64,000 nt of DNA from Callaeas wilsoni (Eukaryota; Chordata; Aves; Passeriformes; Callaeidae). Position 1 is the first letter of the stretch, and every line of letters starts with the position of its first letter. Below are positions 9,640 to 19,213 of the stretch, in pieces. The notes below the pieces were generated by a model. That model did no database searches and was not told where the DNA came from. It was given only the letters and a program-made list of their open reading frames with translations. The DNA lies in NCBI GenBank assembly GCA_013398955.1, contig VWPU01019383.1, forward strand, positions 1 to 64,000, in the 5' to 3' direction. A program made the translations under genes and the position numbers.

Positions 9640-11380
9640 GAGGGGGGTTAGGCGAGAGTGGGGGGCAGGGTGTGCTTTCTTCGCTCCCTCCTCGGTGGGT
9701 TTCGTTTCACCCGGTGAAACGGCCCCGCTTGCTGGGGCGGGGGGGCCGAGGGGGCAGGACCGGCGTGTGCGGTGTCAGTGGGGGGGGGACGACACACTGT
9801 CGCGTTTACGGCTGGGCCGGAGCGCCCCCTCCCCTGCCCGCGCTCGGGGCACGCCGTCTCCGTCCCCACGGGCGGAGGGAAGGAAGGGGAGGCCGGTTTG
9901 CGGGACTCGGGGCAGCTTTGTCACTTGGTCGCTGGCGTCCGCTCGGGAAGGGAGGGGGAGGGGGGGCGCTTTATTCTGTGCCGCAGGTAGTGGTGACAGC
10001 CGGGGTGCCGGGAGGGGGGACCCCTTCTCCCTGCCCGCGCCACCGTGCATGTGGCCTTAGGGGCGGTGGGCAGCGAACCGTGCCTGCCGTTGCCTCAGCC
10101 GCTCCTCGAGCAGCCCGCCGTGAGAGCCCGTCAGCTCCCGGGGGAAGGGTCCGGGGGAAACTTCCTCAGGAGCCCGCGGGGGCTGTCGGGGTGGGAGGGA
10201 AAGAAAAGGACAGGGCGGGCACAGCACCCCACGAAAGCACGTCCAGCGGGCACCTCCGCGCTGTGCTGGGAAGGGGCGTCCGTGCTCCTTTTATAGACAC
10301 CCCTCGTTAGCATATCGCGGTTCGCCACGCCCGTCGGGGGCGCTGATAGGGCGGGGGTGTCCCCACGGGCCCGCCGCGCCCCGCCTCCCCGCGCGGATTG
10401 GCTCCCGGGCCGGGCCGTCCCGTCTCGCGCCCCCGCCCCCTCGTGACGTTTCCAGAAGCAACTTTTCCGTGGGGTTGATTTGAATATCTCGGCCGGCCCT
10501 GGCCGGCGCGCTCTGATTGGCCGGAGCCGCAGCAGGAGGCGGGGCAACCTTGGCCGTCCGGAGAGTGACTGACGTGTCGCGGGGTGGGGGGCGCGTCGCT
10601 CCGCCAGCCGCACCTCGCTCGTGAATGGCCGGAGGGGGCGGGCTCGAGCGCGCGCCCGCCCGCCGTGATTGGTCGCGTTTCCGTGTCAATCACTGGTTTG
10701 TTACTCGGGAGGGTCTGTTCGGCTCCGCTCGGGACGGCGGGGGCGGGGCCGCCCCCAGGCCCCCGAGACCGCCGCGGGTTCCGCGGGGACGCCCCGGTTT
10801 CCTGCCCGAGAACAATGGCGGCTCCGTCACCTCCGGGGCGGCCCCGGGCTCCGCAGAGGGGCGGGGAGGGGGCCGGGCCCTCGCCCGGGTCCCGCTCGCC
10901 GTCGTTCCGCGGCGTCTCGGCCCCCGTGAGGCTGCGGAGCTGCGCTGGGAATAAAGCTCTGGCAGCATGGCTTTTCCCCGCTCGAGTGGCGTTTGTGATG
11001 CCAGGAGTGCGCGTTCGCTAGCCGCTCAGAACGCAGCTTTCCGCTCCCGCCGTTGCAGCACGGCGCGGGAGCGCGGTTTCCTGGAATTCCCGTGAGCTGA
11101 GGCTCCCGAGGCGGGCAGCTCCAGGCAGCCCCCGAGCCGCAGCCCCGCCGCCGCAGCGAGTGAGCAGCGCGCTCCCGACGCCGGTGCTGAGCATCCTTGG
11201 CTGTGCGGCAGCTCCCGCTCCGTGTCTCACATACCAAACACGCCCGTGCCGGGCCGCGCTCGGCAGCGCTCTGCGGGATCCCAGCCCGCAGCCGCGGCTC
11301 TCCCGCAGAACAGCGCCGGGCCGGGGCTGCTGCCGTGCGGGAATGGCAGTGTGCGGTGCTAGAACCGAAGTTTTCCTAAC
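9640..11380. promoter_or_regulatory. ING1: intronic CpG island, probable alternative ING1 promoter
   Basis: This is a second CpG-dense block inside intron 1. It carries three ATTGG (inverted CCAAT) boxes at 10397-10401, 10516-10520 and 10668-10672, CRE-type TGACGT at 10444-10449 and 10570-10575, and many GC boxes. Human ING1 is known to use several first exons, one of which yields the shorter p24ING1c that starts at an internal Met of exon 2. Here that Met is conserved (codon at 13198, residue 70, MLHCIQR) and would give a 210-residue product. I infer that this island drives such a transcript. No alternative first exon with a compatible coding phase was identified. Confidence 0.55.
10288..10672 (-). 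promoter_or_regulatory. minus-strand CCAAT / octamer-like / TATA arrangement
   Basis: Read on the minus strand, three CCAAT boxes (10672-10668, 10520-10516, 10401-10397) are followed by an octamer-like ATGCTAAC (10313-10306, two mismatches to ATGCAAAT) and then a perfect TATAAAAG (10295-10288). The order and spacing suit a transcription start near 10260 directed towards ING1 exon 1. This would make an antisense transcript; no coding frame is supported downstream. Confidence 0.4.
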
Positions 11381-11946
11381 GCCGAACTTCAGTCAGTAAT
11401 TGTAATTGTTTTGTGCTGTGGAGACAGACTGTTCTTCGTGGAAGATGCCCACCCACCAGGTTCAGATGGGTTAAACTGATGACATCAGTCAAGTGCCAAA
11501 GCTTAAAGCGTAAAACTTCTGCTTTTCAGCCATCGAAAATCATTAACACCGCTTTTTCAGCTTTCCTGAATGTGGCATCTGATGTATGTTTGAAGGATCT
11601 TTTGGTGGCATCTTGGGTTTGGATTTCATTTTGGTATTTTCTTCTTCTTGTTTTGTTTTGGGATTTTTTGTAGCTTAAAAAAAACAACCCACCAGTTGCT
11701 TAAAATGGTTAATAACATATCAGAATACTGATTTGGTTAAATAAGTTATATTGCAGAACCAGCTGACAGGTCGTGCTTAACCAATGTATGAAGCACAAGC
11801 TGCAGCTCTAAAATCTAAAGTAAAGCTTGCATAATATTTCCATGTCTTCACTGGAAATCATGTATGTTTAAAAACTCTGCACAGGAAAGACAAAACCTAA
11901 ACCACAGGGTAACTCTTGGTTTGCATATGTGTCACATTCTGCTACT

Positions 11947-11966
11947 AATAAATAAATAAATAAATA
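11947..11966 (+). repeat. (AATA)5 microsatellite
   Basis: Five AATA units in the AT-rich part of ING1 intron 1. No further significance is apparent. Confidence 0.85.
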
Positions 11967-13126
11967 CATGTAAGTTTTAAAAAGTTTTGGTAATGCCATT
12001 GGCACGTATGAGAGGTCCTGGTTTCTGTTAGATGAATTGAGGTCAGATTTTGTATCTCAGTATATTTTGCTTCTCTAGGACAGACTGTTCTAACCTGTAA
12101 GGAAGGGAAAATTCAGAGAAGAAAGGAGATGCAGGAAAAACATTTTGTGTGTTTTTGACAACTTAATATGGAATGCTGAGTGTCCCATATGCTTTAGATG
12201 ATTTGTGTATCATAATGAAACTCAGAAACATCTTCTTAAAAATAGGTTTCCAGAGCCATTCTTTAAACTCCAGATACTTTGTGCACTGTTGTTTTTTATA
12301 AACTGTTAGAACAATCCTTGAAGTGCAATTCAGGATCTAACATATTTTAAAGCAGAAGCTGTAGCTGCTCCCATTGTTGCCTATCATCTTTAACGTTATC
12401 TTTCAACTTTACCTCCTGCTCTGCAGTAAATAATTAATGAAGATAATATTTTTGTGTTTTAAAAAGTAGCAACATGTATTTTACAGAAAGTATAGATAGC
12501 AAATAATCTAAACATCCTGAATATTGTAATCCTAATCCTGCAGTTCAGGGATTTACATGGCATCGTATTTTCAGCAGAAATAGCTTGACAGTATTGGATA
12601 AAATAGCTTTGGGTCCAGACCATGTATTTGGTGCTTCTGCATCTCCGGTCAAGTAATTCAGCAAGGTGCTTCTACACTGGTTTGTGCTTTCTTTCTGTCC
12701 CACTCTCTTTCTCCCACTCCGTCATTCACTGAAAATGTTAATGTTGTTGTACTGAAAATGTCCATTAATGTCCCCTCTAATTTTGCAGTTAACTTGGGAA
12801 CTTTTGATGGTATGTGTATTTGTTTAGTTAGTTCTTTTTAATTACTGAAAAGTTTAAAGGGAAGTATTATCAACATACATAAAAATATATTTAGTCACTT
12901 TTTTCTTCTAAATCAACATTTGCATTCCATTCCTGTGGGACCAACTATAACAAAAGTAATCCAGTGGAGCCATGAGCCGCTTGTCAGATACGAGCTGCAG
13001 GGAATCTGTCTTTGATCAGTGCTGCATGTTACAAGAAGTTGTTGCTGTATGGAAGGAAAAATGGGAGGTTTTGTTTTGCCATTCTCCCTGTCAAAAATAC
13101 TTACAGTTTTTGTTTCTTCTTTGCAG

Positions 13127-13830
13127 AGATTCTGAAGGACTTGGATGATTACTATGAAAAATTTAAACGGGAGACAGATGCTGTGCAGAAGAGAAGAATG
13201 TTGCACTGCATACAGAGAGCCTTGATTCGAAGTCAGGAGCTGGGGGACGAGAAGATCCAAATCGTAAGTCAGATGGTAGAGCTCGTTGAGAACAGAACAA
13301 GGCAAGTGGACAGCCACGTGGAACTGTTTGAGACTTGTCAAGAGACTAATGACACCACTGGAAACAGTGGGAAAGCCAGCCAGGATAAGTCGAAGAATGA
13401 GACAATCACACAGGCTGAAAAGCCCAACAACAAGAGATCGAGGAGACAAAGGAATAATGAAAATCGAGAAAATGCCTCAAATAATCATGATCATGATGAC
13501 ATCACCTCAGGAACACCAAAGGAGAAGAAAGCAAAAACATCCAAGAAGAAGAAACGATCCAAGGCTAAAGCAGAGCGGGAAGCTTCTCCCCCTGACCTTC
13601 CTATTGACCCTAATGAGCCAACATACTGCTTGTGCAACCAAGTCTCCTATGGAGAAATGATAGGATGTGATAATGATGAGTGCCCCATTGAATGGTTTCA
13701 CTTTTCTTGTGTGGGACTCAACCATAAACCAAAGGGCAAATGGTACTGCCCCAAATGTAGAGGAGAAAACGAGAAAACTATGGACAAGGCATTGGAGAAA
13801 TCTAAAAAAGAAAGGGCATACAACAGGTAG
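13127..13830 (+). CDS. ING1: ING1 coding exon 2 (NLS, PHD finger, polybasic tail)
   Basis: This exon completes residues 46-279 of ING1 and ends at TAG 13828-13830; the total of 279 residues equals human p33ING1b. Joining CAAG to AGATTCTG restores Gln-Glu-Ile-Leu. Visible parts in order are the helical ING N-terminal domain ([13 protein letters not shown]... to about residue 110), a variable Ser/Thr/Asn-rich linker (about 111-146), a basic KRSRRQR (148-154), and a second basic nuclear/nucleolar signal rich in Lys (about 177-196). The PHD finger spans 212-259, with zinc ligands C213, C215, C226, C231, H237, C240, C253 and C256. Y212 and W235, the aromatic residues that cage H3K4me3 in ING1, are present. 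A polybasic tail [10 protein letters not shown] closes the protein. The product is a chromatin reader that recruits Sin3/HDAC1. All key residues are intact, so the gene looks functional. Confidence 0.98.
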
Positions 13831-14765
13831 TTTGTAGACTTTTCACAGTGAAGGAAAAAAACCCACCAAACCAGTGTATTTATTGTCATTGTCACCTTTG
13901 TTGAGGTGAAAGGATTGTAAAATGTATATTTTTAAAGGAGGTTTAAAACTGAACCATTCCTGTTACAGGGACGGCAATAAGCAATTTTGGTTTTCATTTG
14001 GTAAGCTGTAACAAGAATGTGGTCTGTGGACCAATGTATTCCAAAAGTAAAATTATAAGAATATTTGGGTGTTTCTTAAAAGATAAATTAATAATTTTCT
14101 TTATTTCTTTTCTTCTCCCTTTTTTTTTTCCCCTTTTTGAGTGCTGATAGCACTCTACCCATTAAAATTTTGGCAAATATCTCTGAAATTTAATTTTGTT
14201 TTCTGTAATGGAAAAAGTTCTTTATCTTTTGAGCAAAATTGTTAAATAGTTTAACCACCTGGCTGTATCTGAATAAAGCTGCAATACATTGCAAATGTAA
14301 CTTCTTTTGGTGATAAGCAAGAGCAAACAAAAGGAGGGTAAAAATTTGGTTCCTGCTACAAAGTGTCAGTATAACAGTTCAATAGCAAATGTTTAAATAG
14401 GCTTAGAAGATTATTTTTTAAAACAAAAAGTTAATGGTTAAATTTTAAACAACAAATATTTTATATGCTGGCCAGGTACCACAAAGGCCATTTTAAAATG
14501 ATTGAATATGTTTTATATTTAACCGGGAAGTGGTTTAGTAATGAGACATAACATAAACAAAGCTTTATACTGTCACAGATAGTGGTGTAGCAATCCTTAA
14601 TTTGTTTAAGTTGTATAAATGTACATTTTAAGTGGAGTTGCACTTACTGTATTATACTTGGAAATGCAGCCAAATGCCATTGTGTAACCAATGTGCATTT
14701 CCTGCTGTATGTATGAAAATTGTACAGATGTGATATTAAGAAATAAATGAAATGACTTTGACAGT
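13831..14765 (+). other. ING1: ING1 3' UTR with two poly(A) signals
   Basis: AT-rich sequence after the stop codon with AATAAA at 14272-14277 and again at 14742-14747. The distal signal is followed about 15-30 bases later by a T/G-rich stretch, which suits cleavage near 14760. Use of both would give UTRs of about 0.46 and 0.93 kb. The end point is inferred. Confidence 0.7.
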
Positions 14766-17700
14766 TTGCTTCTTTAGCAATCTTGTTTAATGATCATTCA
14801 TGTAGCTTAAAAAAAAAAGAAATTTATCTTTAACCTCAGCAGTTCCAGCAAGCTGCTGCTGAGAAGCCTGAAACTGTTGTAGTGGTAACCAAATTACAGT
14901 TCTGATAATGAATCTTCATAGAGCATATGGCCAGCTAGGTCGTAGGAGAGCCAAAATAGCATTTAACTTTCCATCCAAATCTTCTCATTTTGTGCTTACA
15001 GTCACTCCCAGACCCAGACATTTATCCGAAAATCAATAGTACAGAGCTGGTCTTGTTCAGTTGTTTTAATGCTTTTTCACTATGGGTATAAATGACACCA
15101 TGTTTGTTACCAGGATCTTTCGCATTTTGGCATTTTCGAAGTATTACTGCAGCTGTTCCAGGGCAGGCCTTTTAATTCTTCACGGTCACCCCGTACAAAA
15201 ACGTACTTGCTATGAGCAAGGTGCTGTGCCAGGTGTCCCGTCCTCTGTCCCTTGGGTGGATAGTGAAGCTTGGTCAGGCTGTTTCCTTCACCGGCGTGGC
15301 TGGAGAGGCCGACATTCTGGCTGAGCAGATTTCATCTCCCTGTCACCCTGCGGGCCTTCATCCAGGTGAGAAGGGAACAGGACCAGCAGTAGGAAGGCCA
15401 TGAAAGTGAAGGTTGTGAAATCCGGTGGATCAGGCAAAAGACTTGCATAAAAAGATGGAAGCCTGGGGTTGGTTGAGTTTTTTTTCAGAACACAGCCTTC
15501 TCTGTGTATAATGGTGGTGTTTTGTTTCCTGAACAGTGAAACCATACCACTGAAATTGATGCTTTTCCCCCCCATGTATTCCAGAAGATCCTTCTGTTGG
15601 AAGTAGGGTTTTGGATCTAGCCAAACACGAGACAGCTGAATGGGCTCAGTGTTTTGTAAAGATGTACTGACAGGCCCCAAAATGCACTGCAGCACCTTGC
15701 AGGAATGTTTCCTGCCAGACAGACATGCTCACAGTGACAAGCAGAAGTCCTGTTTTATTTGTAAATAGGTGCACTGTGTGCATCTGCATTTGTGTTTCTA
15801 GTCCCTACAGACTGTCACGTTTCACTGAGCCACCTGTGCCCAGGTGCAAGTGCCTGCTCCAAATCAGTCTCCTGCTCCTGAGGTGGTTTAAGGTTGGTGT
15901 GTAATTTTTCTACTCTCTTACCCTTCCTTCTCCTTTACTCTTTTCTCTAAAGCCTTCTTGTTTTCCATTCTCCCTACACACTTACTGGTCTTTCCCACTC
16001 CTCCCTCCCTCCACCTGCTGTTGTTGTGGCTAATGCTGATGTTTCTGGTCTTTTCTGCCTCAGCTGTTCTGTCGTCCTTGCACCAGCCTATGCTGAGAGC
16101 ATCAATACTTAGCAGCAGGACTGTACTAGCAAAACCCCAGTGAAACTATATAGGAACTAGTACAGACACGGTTCCAAACCAAGCTTTTTCCACAAAATGT
16201 CTGCATTGATTCCGCAGGGTATTTAGAATGTGAAAAGCCAGAAGGAAACAACAAAAATGCAAAAGAGGATGGTAAGAAAGTTCAGCTAAAGATGGATCAG
16301 TAGAGCTATATTTATACTGCCCTTAAATATTTCCAGCTACTGAAGGCTGGCCGTGGTCTCCCGTATTTCAGTCTTTTGCTGAAGACAGCTGCTGATTTGT
16401 AAAGCACCTGGGAGTTACGTCCCTTTCCACATTTTTTCCCAGGCTTGTGTTACCTTCCCAACTCACCCTGCTGCAGACTGCAACACTTCTGCTCCTTGGC
16501 CCTGAGGGCTGAGTGGACTGGCACGGGACAGCCTGACAGGTCTGGTTTCAGTCGATGGGCACGATTAGTTGGATGCAAGGGACTCTGCAGTGGCACTAGC
16601 TCTTTATTGATGGAAGTGGAGCCATCTTGTGTTATACTGACACACTGCCAAGTGCTGCGGGCTGTGCAAACTTTGTCCTGGCTTTGGTGCTTTGTCTAAA
16701 GTGCTGTCTTAGTTATTCACAGTGAATTTAATGGCCACAAGAAACTTCCATCTTTTGAGCCAATTATTGTTATTTCTGTGTGACAGATCAGCTACTTTGC
16801 AAGCTTCTTTATTTTGCCCAGCAGAGTGATCCGAGGAGATCATCTGCTAGTTTGAGAAAACATGTGACTCTCTTGGTGACCCTTTCCCACTGAGGCTGCC
16901 AACAAAAAGGTTTGAGTGAGAGGGAGGCTCTTCTAGGAGGCGAGCTAAGGCTTCATCTCCATTTCCCACACGTTACTAAACAGCTTTCAGGTGTTGTAGG
17001 ATTAATGCAAAGTATAAAAATCATCGAGCTTTTGCTGAGGAGGAAGTCACAGCAGCAGGAGTCACAAACTTCTTAAACTTCTCATTGAAATCATTTAGGC
17101 AGCTGTAATTGCTGCTCTTCTGTGTGGTAGGGGTAGCAGGTATGTCTGTGCTGTTGCTGAACCCTTGAGCTGATGATAAAGTCCTTCCAGCTACTGAACA
17201 GCGCCGGTTCAACACTCAAGTCAAGGGAGCTGACAGCAGACCTTGCCCCTGAGTTGTCCCTGTCCTCGGCAGCAGATTTGTTGTGCAGTGAGGCAGCTGG
17301 TAGTGCAGAACTGGTGCTGGAGGCATGAGTTGGGAATTAAAAGGCATCAGTCAGGGAGCCCTTTGGGTGCTATGTCAGCTGCAATTGCAAAATGTTCCCA
17401 GCAAGTTGGGGAGAGAGCGAGGGAACCACTGCAAGCCTAAACCAGCAGAGCAGAGCATCAGTTTCAACAATTATACCATCTGAAAGCATCCCAATTAAGC
17501 AGAACTACTGTCTCCATTGAGCAGCAGCAACCTTGGCCATGCGTATCATTAGGTTTAAATAGGTTTCTTACTAATTAAGCACAGTTGCTGATAACCTGTA
17601 TCCTATTTTCTTGGAGCATGCAGCATAAATACAATCAAATTTGACTGCTCCACCATTTTAATTTTTCATAGGGTATTTTTAGTTAATCTTTTAAATTGTA

Positions 17701-18486
17701 ATAACAATGAAAGAGATAAAAATACTGTAAACTGTTTCACAGAACATAATAAAATTCTGTAAGAGGAACGCTTCAAAACAATATCTTTGCAGTGAATTCT
17801 GTTGTTTTAGTTAGATTTATCATCATTCTCATGGCCTATTTGCTGTATGCACATAAGCCCCCCCCACCCTTGTGCAAGAATTGCTCAAAAGAGCTAGTAA
17901 TTTCTGAGTATGAAAAGTAGTGTGAGCAAAAGTAGTGTGAGTGTCAAAAGAGTAATGTGAGTACTGTAATGTCAAAAAATAATCAAGCTAATAATGGTCC
18001 ATGCAGTTTCCTACCTTCCCAGCTGTTACTGAAGTCCCAAATATAACAAACAGGAGGAATGATACAATAAGGAATAGCAGCAGAACAAATACAGTATGTA
18101 AAGGAAATGCTGTAAACAATATTAAGGTTTTCTCCCAAGTTTAGGATTACCTTTTCAAGATTACTTTTCCCAGTAAGCATTTATTTTTGTTGGTAGTTAA
18201 AAAAATCAAAGGCATCTCTGTCCTATCTCACAGCAGAAAAGCTACAATAGTGGCCAGGACAGTTGCAGGGGGAAGGAGGGGATGGCTGGTGGCATTCCGC
18301 GGTTGCAGCCAGGAATCCCAGGTTAAATTATTCCTTCAGTTCACCTTATAAACTGCTTGCCAACAGTGGAAGGAGAATAAAGGTGGGTGATACCAAACTT
18401 TTAAAAACGGGTACCTGTATTTAAATTGCCAGCTCTTACTTGAGAACTGTAGGTTAACTTTGTGGCTTAAGATCCCACATCAGGTC
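14766..18486. other. intergenic DNA downstream of ING1
   Basis: No supported gene. The longest open frames are under 140 codons and unlike any protein I know. A small degenerate repeat of AGTNNTGTGAGT units lies at about 17917-17962. I saw no transposon fragments. Confidence 0.5.
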
Positions 18487-19059
18487 TGGGTGAGATGGAG
18501 CTCAGCCCTCCCAGAGCTGTGCTTTGCATTGGGAGCTAGAAAGGAGCTGGTAACACTGCAGTGATTTGGCTGCTGCTGAGCAGCGCTGGCACAGCCTCAG
18601 TGCTGTCTGTCCAACATTCTGCCCCCACATCAGGAGGCTGGGAGTGGGCAAGGTCTTGGGAGGGGACACAACTAGGCCAGCTGACCCAAACTGACCAAAG
18701 GGATATTCCATACCTTATGACGTCTGCTCAGATATAAAAGCTAGGAAAAGGAGGAGGAAGTGGGGAACATTTGTTATTTACAACGTTTGCCTTCCAGAGC
18801 AACTGCTACATGTCCTGAAGCCCTGCTTCCCAGGAAGTGGCCAGACATCACTTGCTGAAGGGAAGTAGAGAATAAAATCTTTGGGGTTTTTTCCTTTGCT
18901 TGTGCATGTGCAACCTTTCACTTTTGCTTTGCTGACCTGCTTATCTCAACCTACGAGGTTTTTTCCGTCTTATTTTTCTCTCGCCTGTCCAGCTGAGAAG
19001 GGGAAGTGATAGAGCAGCTTGGTGGGCACCCGGCATCCAGCCAGGGTCAACCCACCACA
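18487..19059 (+). repeat. 5' LTR of the ERV-L provirus
   Basis: Begins TGGGTGAGATGG and ends CCACCACA. It contains a TATA-like ATATAAAAG (about 18732-18740) and the poly(A) signal AATAAA at 18871-18876. The first 40 bases differ strongly from the 3' LTR, then about 190 bases are almost identical to it. Confidence 0.88.
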
Positions 19060-19067
19060 GTTCCTTT

Positions 19068-19085
19068 TGGTGCCTGATGTGGGGT
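19068..19085 (+). other. degenerate primer-binding site of the ERV
   Basis: TGGTGCCTGATGTGGGG lies eight bases after the 5' LTR. It resembles the lysine-tRNA type site (TGGCGCCC... family) with several C-to-T changes typical of CpG decay. The tRNA assignment is tentative. Confidence 0.5.
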
Positions 19086-19213
19086 GAGACAACAGCACCC
19101 ATTTATATATATTGCGTGCTATAGTAGTATTAGTTGTCCAGTAGCAAGCTCCTGTGCGGAACACAGTTTGTCAGCTGCACTGCTTATCTCTTTATTTTGC
19201 TGAGTTTGGGAAC

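Larger units (their letters stand above)
9124..13126 (+). other. ING1: ING1 intron 1
   Basis: A 4,003-base phase-1 intron with a GTAAGT donor and a pyrimidine-rich acceptor ending TTTGCAG. The 5' part holds a purine-rich GGGA tract at about 9610-9650 and a second CpG island (9640-11380). The remainder (11385-13126) is AT-rich with an (AATA)5 repeat at 11947-11966 and no other recognisable feature. Confidence 0.92.

Noticed and set aside
9525..10693. Frames of up to 261 codons in the ING1 intronic CpG island.
   Set aside because: Same GC-composition artefact; no domain, start or splice evidence.
10815..11021. ORF starting MAAPSPPGRPR with a good start context inside the intronic CpG island, as an alternative coding first exon of ING1.
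   Set aside because: Visible donors such as the one at 10925 are in the wrong phase to join exon 2 at 13127, and the composition is that of random GC-rich sequence. It may be an upstream open frame at most.
17021..17215. Minus-strand 64-codon frame rich in Ser/Thr and Lys that looks somewhat protein-like.
   Set aside because: Too short, no splice sites of note and no recognised family; left as intergenic.
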